In this document: positions 29,669 through 38,184 of the stretch, piece after piece
How positions within the stretch are numbered: the first letter of the stretch is position 1
Layout of the letters: every line of letters begins with the position of its first letter
Assembly: GCA_016806145.1 (NCBI GenBank)
Contig: CP063166.1
Coordinates: 5,580,001-5,644,000, forward strand
Source: Variovorax paradoxus
GTDB taxonomy: Bacteria > Pseudomonadota > Gammaproteobacteria > Burkholderiales > Burkholderiaceae_C
DNA: 64,000 nt
Reading direction: 5' to 3'
Made by a program: the position numbers and the translations under genes
The notes under the pieces: generated by a model
The model's input: the letters and a program-made list of their open reading frames with translations, nothing else
Database searches by the model: none
What the model was told of the DNA's origin: nothing

Positions 29669-30301
29669 TTACTCCGCGCCGAGGCTGCGCAGGTAGGCGC
29701 ACAGCATGTCGGCCAGCGCCTCGGAGTAGGCCTTGATCTGCGCCTCGGTGCGCGGCGTTTCGGAGAACTGCTTGCCGACCGCGCCGAAAGTGGTGGTGAC
29801 CAGATCGCCGGCCAGCGCGCGCCGCGCCTTCGACAGCGTGGGCAGCACTTCGCGCAGGAAGGCCTGCATCGCGCGCTCGCCCGCGGCGCGCGCGGCCTGC
29901 GCCTCGGGCGCGTCGCGGTAGAACGGCGCCGCGTCGTGCAGGGCGGTGCGCATGCCGGCCTCCTCGCACTCCGAACGCACGAAGGCATGCACCAGCCGGC
30001 GCAGGCGATCGAGCGGCGGCGTCGCCACGTCCTCGAGGATGCCGCACAGCAGTTCGGTGGTCTGGCGCCATTCGTCGCTCTGCAGCCGGAACAGGATCGA
30101 GGCCTTGTTCGGAAAGTACTGGTAGACCGACCCCACGCTCACGCCGGCGCGCTCGGCCACGCGCGTGGTGGTGAAGCGGTGCACGCCCTCCCTGGCCAGA
30201 ACCTGAAGGGCGGCTTCGAGGATCGCCGCGACGAGGTCGCTCGAACGGGCCTGCTGGGGCTGTCTTCTAGAGGAGAGCGGGGCACTGCGGCGGGTGGGCA
30301 T
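29669..30301 (-). CDS. TetR-family regulator next to an O-methyltransferase gene
   Basis: The 210-residue protein has a basic N-terminus, a TetR helix-turn-helix (FTTTRVAERAGVSVGSVYQY then FPNKASIL, residues about 43-70) and an all-helical ligand domain. It is divergently arranged with the O-methyltransferase gene, 83 bp away, and the gap holds a 14-bp inverted repeat. The most likely role is repression of the methyltransferase and of itself. The stop lies 20 bp from the permease terminator. Confidence 0.9.
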   Translation of the reverse strand: MPTRRSAPLSSRRQPQQARSSDLVAAILEAALQVLAREGVHRFTTTRVAERAGVSVGSVYQYFPNKASILFRLQSDEWRQTTELLCGILEDVATPPLDRLRRLVHAFVRSECEEAGMRTALHDAAPFYRDAPEAQAARAAGERAMQAFLREVLPTLSKARRALAGDLVTTTFGAVGKQFSETPRTEAQIKAYSEALADMLCAYLRSLGAE

Positions 30302-30332
30302 GGCGTGGCTTTCGGAACGCGAATGGAAAATC

Positions 30333-30346
30333 TGAAGGTTCCTTCA
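30333..30346. promoter_or_regulatory. Candidate TetR operator between TetR and methyltransferase genes
   Basis: The sequence TGAAGGTTCCTTCA has exact 6-bp arms around a 2-bp centre and lies in the divergent gap, 32 bp from the TetR start and 39 bp from the methyltransferase start. The region next to it is AT-rich (CATATTATCG), as a promoter would be. Confidence 0.55.
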
Positions 30347-30384
30347 TATTATCGACGCACACCGTCCGACTCCTGAAGAACACC

Positions 30385-31050
30385 ATGAACACACTGACCA
30401 CCGCACCGCTCGCGCCCCTGCTGGAGCGCCTGTTCGCCGAGGCCGATGCCTCCTCGCCGCGCACCAGCGCCGCCGTCGCCGGCCTGTCGAACGACGAGCT
30501 CGCGCGCCTGATGCAAAGCCGCACCGAGTACCTCGATTTCTACGCCCGACTGAAGGACTTCCCGCTCGCCGTCTCGCGCGAGACCGGCACGCTGCTCTAC
30601 ATGCTCGCGCGCGGCAACGGCGCGCGCAGCATCGTCGAGTTCGGCACCTCGTTCGGCATCTCCACCCTGCACCTGGCCGCGGCCCTGCGCGACAACGGCG
30701 GGGGCCGGCTGCTGAGCACCGAGTTCGAAGCCTCGAAGGTGGCGCGCGCCCGCGCGAACCTCGCGGCCGGCGGCCTCGCCGACCTGGTCGAGGTCCGCGA
30801 AGGCGATGCGCTGCGCACGCTGGCCACCGACCTGCCCGACAGCATCGACCTGCTGCTGCTCGACGGCGCCAAGGCTCTCTATCCCGAGGTGCTGGCCCTG
30901 GTCGAGTCACGCCTGCGCCCCGGCGCGCTCGTGATCGCCGACAACGCCGACCACAGCCCCGAGTACCTCGCGCGCGTGCGCTCGAGCGCGGCCGGCTACC
31001 TGTCGGTGCCCTTCGCGTCCGACGTCGAGCTCTCGATGCGGCTGGGCTGA
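30385..31050 (+). CDS. Class I SAM-dependent O-methyltransferase
   Basis: The 221-residue protein is a small O-methyltransferase of the catechol-OMT-like group: SRETGTLLYMLARGNGARS leads to the SAM motif VEFGTSFGISTLHLA (about 88-102), LSTEFEASKVARAR for ribose binding and LLLLDGAKALYPEVL for the active-site region with the metal Asp. The acceptor is unknown. It is followed by a terminator and so is monocistronic, under likely control of the divergent TetR. Confidence 0.87.
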   Translation: MNTLTTAPLAPLLERLFAEADASSPRTSAAVAGLSNDELARLMQSRTEYLDFYARLKDFPLAVSRETGTLLYMLARGNGARSIVEFGTSFGISTLHLAAALRDNGGGRLLSTEFEASKVARARANLAAGGLADLVEVREGDALRTLATDLPDSIDLLLLDGAKALYPEVLALVESRLRPGALVIADNADHSPEYLARVRSSAAGYLSVPFASDVELSMRLG

Positions 31051-31102
31051 GCCCTTCCTTTTCCCCGCCAGCCCGCTGGCCGTAAGCGTCTGACGTCAAG
31101 CA

Positions 31103-31144
31103 ACGCACCCCCGCGATCCTCGCGGCCGGGGTGCGTTTTCCTTT
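31103..31144 (+). terminator. Rho-independent terminator after the O-methyltransferase
   Basis: Arms ACGCACCCC (31103-31111) and GGGGTGCGT (31128-31136) with an inner GCG/CGC pairing form the stem. The run TTTTCCTTT follows. It lies only 41 bp before the next rightward ATG. Confidence 0.88.
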
Positions 31145-31184
31145 CCTGCGCACCGGCCGTTCGAGGAACAACCTGGACCTCCTC

Positions 31185-32381
31185 ATGACCTCCACTTCCG
31201 CCCCGGCGATTCCCGCGCCGTCCCGCTCCGCGCAGAGCCGCCTGCTGCTGCTCGCCGCGGTGCTCTTCATCTCCTACCTCTGCGTCGGCCTCTCGCTGCC
31301 CGTGGTACCGGTCCATGTGACGACGCGGCTGGGCCTCGGCAACTTCTGGGCCGGCCTCGCGGTCGGCATCGCCTTCCTCGCCACCGTGCTCACGCGCGCC
31401 ACCGCCGGCAGCCTGTCGGACCGCCAGGGCCCGAAGCGCGCCGTGGTGCGCGGGCTGGCCTTCTATGTCGCGGGCGCGCTCGTCGCATGGCTCGCGGGCC
31501 TGTGGATTCCCTCGCCGTGGATCGGCTTCGGCCTGCTGGTCGCGGGCCGCCTGCTGCTGGGCCTCGGCGAGAGCCTGGTGGCCGTCGGCGTGATCGGCTG
31601 GGGCATCGGCCTCGTCGGTCCCGCGCGCTCGGGCCAGGTGCTCGCGCTCGTCGGCGCCGCCATCTACGGCGCACTCGCGGTCGGCGGTCCGGTCGGCCTC
31701 GCGCTGCTCGAGCGCTTCGGCTTCGCGGGCGCGATGGCCGCGAGCGCGCTGCTGCCCTGCATCGGACTGCTCGCGGTGTGGCGCCTCGAGGGCGTGGCGG
31801 TGCAGCCGGGCGCGGGCCGGCCTTCGCTGCGCAGCGTGCTCGGCATCATCTGGCCGCATGGGCTGATCGTGTGCCTGCAGGGCATCGGCTTCGCGGCCAT
31901 CGGCGCCTTCTTCGTGCTGCACTTCCGCGACCAGCACTGGTCGCATGCGGGCCTCGGTCTCACGGCCTTCGGCAGCGGCTTCGTGCTGGTGCGCATCCTG
32001 TTCGGCCACCTGCCCGACCGCATCGGCGGGCTGCCGGTGGCGATCGTGTCGCTGGCGGTCGAGGCCTTCGGCCAGGCGCTGATCTGGCAGGCACCGAGCC
32101 CCGTCGCCGCGCTCGCGGGTGCCTTCCTCACCGGCCTCGGCTGTTCGATGATCTTTCCGGCCATGGGCCGCGAGGTCGTGCGGCTGGTGGCACCGCAACT
32201 GCGTGGCACCGCGCTCGGCGGCTTCTCGGCCTTCCAGGACCTGGCCTACGGGCTCACCGGTCCCGTGGCCGGGCTGCTCGCGGACCGCGCGGGCTATGGC
32301 GGCGTGTTCCTCATCGGCGCGGGCGCGGCGCTCGCAGGCCTCGCGATCGCACTGCGGCTGCGCAGCGTCTCGCGTGCATGA
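31185..32381 (+). CDS. MFS transporter (YhhS/arabinose-efflux-like)
   Basis: The 398-residue protein has about twelve hydrophobic helices, the MFS loop TAGSLSDRQGPKRAVV after helix two and a degenerate repeat GHLPDRIGG in the second half. LPVVPVHVTTRLGLGNFWAG resembles YhhS/YfcJ-type exporters of E. coli, which have poorly known substrates. The ATG at 31185 comes after a terminator and gives the normal N-terminus; an in-frame ATG at 31131 lies inside the terminator hairpin. No regulator is adjacent in the same orientation. Confidence 0.85.
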   Translation: MTSTSAPAIPAPSRSAQSRLLLLAAVLFISYLCVGLSLPVVPVHVTTRLGLGNFWAGLAVGIAFLATVLTRATAGSLSDRQGPKRAVVRGLAFYVAGALVAWLAGLWIPSPWIGFGLLVAGRLLLGLGESLVAVGVIGWGIGLVGPARSGQVLALVGAAIYGALAVGGPVGLALLERFGFAGAMAASALLPCIGLLAVWRLEGVAVQPGAGRPSLRSVLGIIWPHGLIVCLQGIGFAAIGAFFVLHFRDQHWSHAGLGLTAFGSGFVLVRILFGHLPDRIGGLPVAIVSLAVEAFGQALIWQAPSPVAALAGAFLTGLGCSMIFPAMGREVVRLVAPQLRGTALGGFSAFQDLAYGLTGPVAGLLADRAGYGGVFLIGAGAALAGLAIALRLRSVSRA

Positions 32382-32481
32382 GAAAGCCCCACTCTCCCTT
32401 CGCACCGCAGGCCCTCTCTCGCGTTCGAATACACTCCACGCCGCTTGCAGCCTGCATCCGAGGCTGCGCCGTCATAGGCAA

Positions 32482-32515
32482 CATGACGAATCAAACCTAT
32501 CAGGAACTCAGTTGA
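32482..32515 (+). CDS. Possible 10-codon leader ORF overlapping the HU-like gene start
   Basis: ATG at 32482 opens the peptide MTNQTYQELS, whose TGA (32513-32515) overlaps the TTG start of the HU-like gene (TTGA). The HU-like gene's AGGAA ribosome site lies inside this short frame. Translational coupling is possible, but the leader has no clear ribosome site of its own and may be chance. Confidence 0.3.
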
Positions 32516-32913
32516 ACCGCATCGAACTCGTTGAGAAAATCGCCACCACCCACAACGTCAGCAAGGCAGAAGCCGCGCGCATCGTGGAAACGGTCACCAG
32601 CTCCATCGTCGCCGCAGTGAAGAAGGGCGACCCCGTCCAGATCGTCGGCTTCGGCACCTTCAAGCAAGTCGCTCGCGCAGCCCGCACCGGTTTCAACCCG
32701 AGCGTCGGCACCAAGATCAAGATCGCCGCCCAGAAGGTGCCGAAGTTCGTGCCGGGCGCCGCCTTCAAGGCCGCCGTGGATCCGAAGGCCGCCAAGCGCA
32801 AGGCCGATGCCAAGCCCGCCGCCAAGTCGGCTGCGAAGCCCGCTGCCAAGCCGGTCGCGAAGAAGGCTGCCGCCGCTCCCGCCAAGAAGGCCGTGGCCGC
32901 GAAGAAGAAGTGA
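32512..32913 (+). CDS. HU-family nucleoid protein with Lys/Ala/Pro-rich tail, TTG start
   Basis: The 133-residue protein has a full HU/IHF domain (residues 1-90, NRIELVEKIATT, VKKGDPVQIVGFGTFK, ARTGFNP). A tail of about 40 residues then repeats KPAAKSAAKPAAKP-type units, rich in Lys, as in histone H1-like tails. Only TTG at 32512 fits: AGGAA lies 5 bases upstream and the protein then begins exactly like other HU proteins. It binds DNA non-specifically and compacts the nucleoid; the basic tail should add linker-type contacts. A terminator follows. Confidence 0.93.
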   Translation: MNRIELVEKIATTHNVSKAEAARIVETVTSSIVAAVKKGDPVQIVGFGTFKQVARAARTGFNPSVGTKIKIAAQKVPKFVPGAAFKAAVDPKAAKRKADAKPAAKSAAKPAAKPVAKKAAAAPAKKAVAAKKK

Positions 32914-32953
32914 TGCCACGCGGCCTCTCGCAGGCCGCATGCACGCGATGAAG

Positions 32954-32979
32954 ACGGCCCCGCGGGGCCGTTTTCTTTT
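32954..32979 (+). terminator. Rho-independent terminator after HU-like gene
   Basis: ACGGCCCC and GGGGCCGT (32954-32971) form a tight GC stem and are followed by TTTTCTTTT. It lies between the convergent HU-like and LysR genes. Confidence 0.9.
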
Positions 32980-32991
32980 GGGGCGGCCGAA

Positions 32992-33924
32992 TCAGGCGCG
33001 CTTCCTCGGCCGCCGCACCGCCTGCGCGCCCGTGCTGAATTCGGCCGCCGCCTCCACCACCCACTCGCTGAACAGCTGCACCGCCTGGGAATCGCGCTTG
33101 TGCTCGGGGTACACGAGGCAGTAGCGCTTCTCGTGCTTGAGGCTGATGTCGAAGGGCATGGCCAGCGTGCCGCGCGCCACGTCCTCCTGCACGTAGAAGC
33201 GCGGCACCAGCCCCACGCCCAGGCCCGCGCGCGCGGCATCGATCACCATCGCATAGAGCTCGAAGCGCATCGCCGGCGGCGGCACCGGCTGCGTCGAGCC
33301 CGCGACCTCGAACCAGCGCTGCCAGGCCTCGGGCCGCACGCGCTTGTGCAGCAGCGGCAGCGCGATCAGGCCGGCGGGCTTCTTCAGCTTCGAGAGGTCG
33401 AAGTGGGCCGGGCTCAGCACCGGCACCACCTCCTCCTCGAACAGGTGCACCTTCTCGACCGCATCCCACACCGGGTCGTCGAAATGCAGCGCGGCATCGA
33501 GGTTGGTGCCGCGGAACGCGAAGGGCTCGGCGCGCTCCGACAGGTTGACGGTGATGCCCGGGTTCTTGCGCAGGAAGTCGTGCAGCCGCGGCAGCAGCCA
33601 GCGGCTCGCGAAGGTCGGGATCACGGCGAGCTCGAGCACGCCGCCCGCGCCCTTGTGCTGCATCAGCGACTTGGTGTGCAGCTCGATCTCGTCGAGGTTG
33701 CCGCGGATGTTGCGCGCATAGAGCCGGCCCGCGTCGGTCAGCACCACCTGCTTCTTGCCGCGGCTGAACAGCTTCACGCCGAGAAAGCCCTCGAGCACGG
33801 CGATCTGCCGGCTCACCGCGCTCTCGGTCAGGTACATCTCGGCCGCGGCGCGCGCGAAGCTCTCGTGGCGCGCGGCCGACTCGAACAGCGACAAGGCGAC
33901 GGTGCTGGGGATTTTTCGCTTCAT
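32992..33924 (-). CDS. LysR-family regulator (GcvA-like subgroup)
   Basis: The 310-residue protein has the N-terminal LysR helix-turn-helix (ALSLFESAARHESFARAAAE and TESAVSRQIAVLE, about residues 10-45) and a periplasmic-binding-like effector domain. It lies at the end of the leftward group Bug receptor/flavoprotein/aldehyde dehydrogenase, 60 bp after the Bug gene's stop. It may be the regulator of that group or of itself. The ATG at 33924 starts MKRKIPSTVALSLFES, typical of the family. Confidence 0.9.
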   Translation of the reverse strand: MKRKIPSTVALSLFESAARHESFARAAAEMYLTESAVSRQIAVLEGFLGVKLFSRGKKQVVLTDAGRLYARNIRGNLDEIELHTKSLMQHKGAGGVLELAVIPTFASRWLLPRLHDFLRKNPGITVNLSERAEPFAFRGTNLDAALHFDDPVWDAVEKVHLFEEEVVPVLSPAHFDLSKLKKPAGLIALPLLHKRVRPEAWQRWFEVAGSTQPVPPPAMRFELYAMVIDAARAGLGVGLVPRFYVQEDVARGTLAMPFDISLKHEKRYCLVYPEHKRDSQAVQLFSEWVVEAAAEFSTGAQAVRRPRKRA

Positions 33925-33984
33925 GACGGATCGCGGCCCTTGGATCGAGGCCCCATTCTTGACCAGGACCAGCCGCGGCGGCAC

Positions 33985-34956
33985 CTATTCCTCCACCTGG
34001 ATGCGCGCGGCGCGCACCACCGTGCCCCAGCGCGCGTTCTCGCTCTTCACGAAGGCGCCGAAGTCGCGCGGCGCGATGTTCGAGGGCGTGTAGCCGATGT
34101 CGGTCATGCGCGCGCGTGCCGCCGGATCGCGCACCACCTTCTCGACCTGCGCCTGCAGCGCCTCGACCACGGCAGCGGGCGTGCCGGGCGGCGCGAGGAT
34201 GCCGAACCAGGTGTCGGCATCGACCGCGTAGCCGAGCTCCTTGAGCGTCGGCACGTCGGGCAGGCCCGCGAAGCGCTCGGGCGAGCCGAGCGCGAACAGC
34301 TTGAGCTTGCTGCGGCTCGCGACCGCCAGCGGCGTGGGCACGAAGCCGTACTCGACGTCGCCGGCCATCACGGCCGACATCACGGGCGCGGCGCCCGCAT
34401 AGGGCACGGGCAGCGCCTTCGTGCCCTCGGCGCGCGAGCGCAGCAGCTCCATGCCCATCTGCGCCATGCTGCCCGGGCCCCAATGCGCATAGGTGACCTC
34501 CCTGGCGCGCGCGCGGGCCACGAAGTCGGCCACGTCCCTGGTCTCGCTCGCGGGCCGCGCGGCCATCACGAAGCCCATCTTCGCGACCAGTGCCACGGGC
34601 TGGAAGCCATCGGGGTCGTAGCGCACGGCCTTCTTGTAGATGTGCGGCGAGACCGAGATGAAGTCGGCCGCCGCGAACAGCAGCGTGGTGCCGTTGGCCG
34701 GCGCGGCATAGACGTAGTTGGCGCCCAGGATGCCGTTGACCCCGGGCCGGTTCTCGACGATCAGCGGCTGGCCCAGCGTGCTGCCGATCTGCGTGGCGAC
34801 CAGCCGCGCGAGCACGTCGGTGCCGCCGCCGGGCGCATAGGGAACGACCAGGCGTATCGGCCCGGGCGGTGCCCAGTCGGCGCGGGCCGCGAAGCCGCCG
34901 AGCGCCGCGCAGGCGATGGCCAGGGCCGCGAGGCGGCGCGTCGTGATGAAGGGCAT
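33985..34956 (-). CDS. TctC/Bug-family periplasmic receptor
   Basis: The 323-residue protein has a signal peptide (cut likely after GGFAARA) and the Bug motifs IRLVVPYAPGGGTDVLARLV, LIVENRPGVNG and ALPVPYAGAAPVMSAVMAGDVEY. It probably binds a carboxylate that is the substrate of the aldehyde dehydrogenase and flavoprotein encoded upstream on the same strand. No TctA/TctB genes accompany it. Confidence 0.9.
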   Translation of the reverse strand: MPFITTRRLAALAIACAALGGFAARADWAPPGPIRLVVPYAPGGGTDVLARLVATQIGSTLGQPLIVENRPGVNGILGANYVYAAPANGTTLLFAAADFISVSPHIYKKAVRYDPDGFQPVALVAKMGFVMAARPASETRDVADFVARARAREVTYAHWGPGSMAQMGMELLRSRAEGTKALPVPYAGAAPVMSAVMAGDVEYGFVPTPLAVASRSKLKLFALGSPERFAGLPDVPTLKELGYAVDADTWFGILAPPGTPAAVVEALQAQVEKVVRDPAARARMTDIGYTPSNIAPRDFGAFVKSENARWGTVVRAARIQVEE

Positions 34957-35054
34957 GTCTGTCTCCTTGGTGGTGTGTGTGGACGTGCCGCGCCGCACCG
35001 CGCGGGCGGTGGCGGGGAAGCAGCCGAAAAGAAAGCGGGGGCCGCGCCGGCGCG

Positions 35055-36525
35055 CTAGCGCGGCGCCGCGTGGCGCGCGGCATGCGCGCCCGCGATGCGG
35101 CCGAACACGGCGCCGCGCAGCACCGAGGTCGCGCCCGTGTAGACCTGGTGGTAGAGGCCAGCGGCCTCGCCGGCCGCGTAGAGGCCGGGGATGGTGCGGC
35201 CGTCGTTGTCGACCACCTGCGCATCGCGGTTGGTCTTCACGCCGCCGAAGGTGAAGCAGATGCCCGACATCACCGGGTAGGCGCAGAAGGGGCCGCGCGC
35301 CAGCGGCAGCGCCCAGTTCGACTTGGGCGGCGCGATGCCCGCGGTGGCCACGCCGTCCACCGCGAGCGGCGAGAAGCGCGCGTCGGCATCGCCCGCGCAG
35401 GCCGCGTTGAAGGCCGCCACCGTGGCCAGCAGGCCGGCCGGGTCGATGCCGCAGGCGCGCGCGAGCGCTTCCAGCGACCCGGCCTCGATCGGCGGCTGGT
35501 CGGTGCGGATGCCCTTCTTCCAGTTCGGCACCTCGTGGATGCGCTGGTCGTAGACCATGAAGGCGATGCCGTCGGGCTGGTCCTTGATGGCGCGCGCGAT
35601 CGGGTCGTAATGCACGTCGACCGGCCCGGGCGCCTCGTCGACGAAGCGCCGGCCCTCCTTGTTGACCAGCAGGCCGTACGAGAAGCTCATCACCAGCGGC
35701 TCGACCTGGGCCGAGCGCGGGTCCATCGGCTCGGCATGGTAGGAGCCGAAGTCGCCGGCCGGCGCGCCGCCGGCATCGAGCGCCATGCGAATGCCCTCGC
35801 CGCGGTTGTAGTAGCCGCCGCGCGCCACCGGCCGCAGGTAGCGCGCCTGCGGGCCGATGTAGCGCGTGAGCATCTCGGGGTTGCCCTCGAAGCCGCCCGT
35901 GCCCAGCACCACGCCGCGCGCCACGATGCGCCGCACGCTGCCGTCGGGCCCGACGGTGTCGACCGCCAGCTCGCCGCGCGCATCGGCACGCCGCAGTTGC
36001 TGCGCGGTGCTGCGGTAGCGGATCGACACGCCCAGGCGCAGCGCTTCGTCGCGCAGCGCCTCGATCAGCGCGAGGCCCCCGCCCACCGGCATCAGCCGCG
36101 GTCACGAAGTAGGTCGGCAGCGCCGCGAAGCGCACGCCGAAGCCCTGGAGCCACCGCACCGTGGCGCCGGCCTCGCCGGCCAGCGTGGCGACCAGCTCGG
36201 GGTCGGGCATGCCGTGCGCCTTGACGTGCGGCGGCCAGTCCTCGTAGGGCGCGGCCGCGTGCTGCACGATCTCGGGGTCGATGTGGTGGCCGGCGTTGGC
36301 CACCAGCAGTTCCTCGAAGTCGTCGCTGACCTCGGTCTCGCTCTTCATGCGGAAGTAGGACTCGGTCCAGCGCGTGTTGCCGCCGAACTCCTCGGGCGTG
36401 GCGCGTTCCAGCACCGTCACGGTCGCGCCCGCGGCGGCCGCGGCCACCGCCGCGCTCAGGCCCGAGATGCCGCAGCCGACGACGAGCACGTCGCAGCGGT
36501 CGATGGGCAGGGATGCTTCGTTCAT
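35055..36525 (-). pseudogene. FAD-dependent fumarate-reductase/tricarballylate-dehydrogenase-like flavoprotein, frameshifted
   Basis: The N-terminal part (from ATG 36525) has the FAD motif VLVVGCGISGLSAA and runs in frame to about residue 140 (PTYFVTA). The rest of the same protein then continues one base out of frame from about 36092 (MPVGGGLALIEALRDEA onward) to 35055, with GVVLGTGGFEGN, a catalytic region ending GICFTFGGVKTN and GLYAAGEAAGLYHQVYTG. The junction at about 36095-36110 lacks the expected residues before MPVGGG. An 11-bp deletion between GCG repeats would explain both the shift and the missing residues. It is either a broken gene or a sequencing error. The joined protein would be about 490 residues. 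Confidence 0.82.
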
Positions 36526-36573
36526 GTCTCTACTTTCTTTCTTCTGGCGCCGGCATGCCTGGAGCGAACCCGC

Positions 36574-38052
36574 TCAGTACTTGCGGATGAACGGGTCCGG
36601 CATGTCGAGCTCGGTCGAGATCCACACGCTCTTGGTCTCGAGGAATTCCTTCACCGCCTCCACGCCGCCCTCGCGGCCCTGGCCGCTGTCCTTGAAGCCG
36701 CCGAAGGGCGTGGTGAAGCTGGTCGAGCGGTAGTTGTTGATCCACACGGTGCCGGCCTTGAGCCGCTCCGACATGTGCATCGCGCGGTGCAGGCTGCGCG
36801 TCCACACGCCGGCCGCGAGGCCGAAGCGGATGTCGTTGCCGATGCGCACCGCGTCGGCCTCGTCCTTGAACTTGAGCACCGACAGCACCGGCCCGAACAC
36901 TTCCTCCTGCGCGATGCGCATGCCGTTGTCCACGCCCGTGAAGATGGTCGGCTCGACGAACTGGCCCGCGCCGTAGCCCGGGCCGCTGCGCACCTTGCCG
37001 CCGAAAGCGCAGTGCGCGCCCTCGGCCTTGGCGATGTCGATGTAGCTCACCACCTTGTCGAACTGCGGCCGCGTGGCCACCGGCCCCACCTGCACGTCGG
37101 GCAGCGAAGGGTCGCCGAGCTTGGCCTTGGAGGCGATCGCGACCAGCCGCTCGACGAACTCGTCGTGGATGCTCTCCTGCAGCAGCAGCCGCGAGCCCGC
37201 CATGCAGGTCTGGCCGCCGGCCGAGAAGATGCCGGTGATCACGCCGTTGGCGGCGCGCGCGAGGTCGGCATCGTCGAACACGATGTTGGGCGACTTGCCG
37301 CCGAGCTCGAGCGTCACGCGCTTGAAGTGCTTGGCCGCCGCCACGCTCACGCGGCGCCCGCCCTCGTCGCCGCCGGTGAAGGCGATGCAGGCCACGCCCG
37401 GATGCTCGACCAGCGGCTCGCCCACCTCCTTGCCGAAGCCCGTGACCACGTTGAACACGCCGGGCGGAAAGCCCGCCTCGACGAACAGCCGCGCCAGCTC
37501 GAGCAGCGACACCGAGGTGTGCTCCGAGGGCTTGGCGACGATGGCGTTGCCGGCCGCGAGCGCCGGCGCCACCTTCCAGGCCGTCAGCAGCAGCGAGGAG
37601 TTCCACGGCGTGATGGTGCCGACCACGCCGATCGGCTCGAGGCGCGTGTAGTTGAAGACCTTGGGCTTGTCGATCGGGATCACCGCGCCCTGGATCTTGT
37701 CGGCCAGGCCGCCGTAGTAATAGAAGTACTTCGCCATGTACGACACCTGTCCGCGCACCTCGCTGCGCAGCTTGCCGTTGTCGCGCGCCTCGGCCTCGGT
37801 GAGGGTGTCGAGGTTGGCCTCGATCAGCGCGCCCAGGCGATGCAGCAGCATGCCGCGCTGCGTGGCCGACATCTGGCCCCACGGGCCCTGCATCGCGGCC
37901 TCGGCCGCCTTCACCGCGCGATCGACGTCCTCGGCATTGCCCTGCGGAATGCGGGCCCAGGGCTCGCCCGTGAACGGGTCGAGCGAATCGAACCACTGGT
38001 CCGAGGCGCTCGCCTGCCATTCGTTGCCGATGAAGAGTCTGTACTGCTGCAT
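36574..38052 (-). CDS. NAD(P)-dependent aldehyde dehydrogenase
   Basis: The 492-residue protein is a complete ALDH: the cofactor loop ITPWNSSLLLTAWKVAPAL, AFTGGDEGGRR, the general-base Glu in VTLELGGKSPN and the catalytic Cys in SAGGQTCMAGSR, ending with PFGGFKDSGQGREGG. It oxidises an aldehyde to the acid in the cytoplasm. It is the first gene of a leftward group with the flavoprotein and Bug receptor. The in-frame extension upstream of 38052 has no family match, so ATG 38052 is used. Confidence 0.93.
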   Translation of the reverse strand: MQQYRLFIGNEWQASASDQWFDSLDPFTGEPWARIPQGNAEDVDRAVKAAEAAMQGPWGQMSATQRGMLLHRLGALIEANLDTLTEAEARDNGKLRSEVRGQVSYMAKYFYYYGGLADKIQGAVIPIDKPKVFNYTRLEPIGVVGTITPWNSSLLLTAWKVAPALAAGNAIVAKPSEHTSVSLLELARLFVEAGFPPGVFNVVTGFGKEVGEPLVEHPGVACIAFTGGDEGGRRVSVAAAKHFKRVTLELGGKSPNIVFDDADLARAANGVITGIFSAGGQTCMAGSRLLLQESIHDEFVERLVAIASKAKLGDPSLPDVQVGPVATRPQFDKVVSYIDIAKAEGAHCAFGGKVRSGPGYGAGQFVEPTIFTGVDNGMRIAQEEVFGPVLSVLKFKDEADAVRIGNDIRFGLAAGVWTRSLHRAMHMSERLKAGTVWINNYRSTSFTTPFGGFKDSGQGREGGVEAVKEFLETKSVWISTELDMPDPFIRKY

Positions 38053-38184
38053 TGCTTGCGTGCTCCGTGGGTGGGCCGGGTGAACTGGATGAATGGCGTT
38101 CAGTTTCCGGCGCGGCACGCGGGGGCACAAGCGATGAGTCCTGGGCCTCTCGTGAGCTTTCGTCATCGATGGTCGCGGTGGCGT

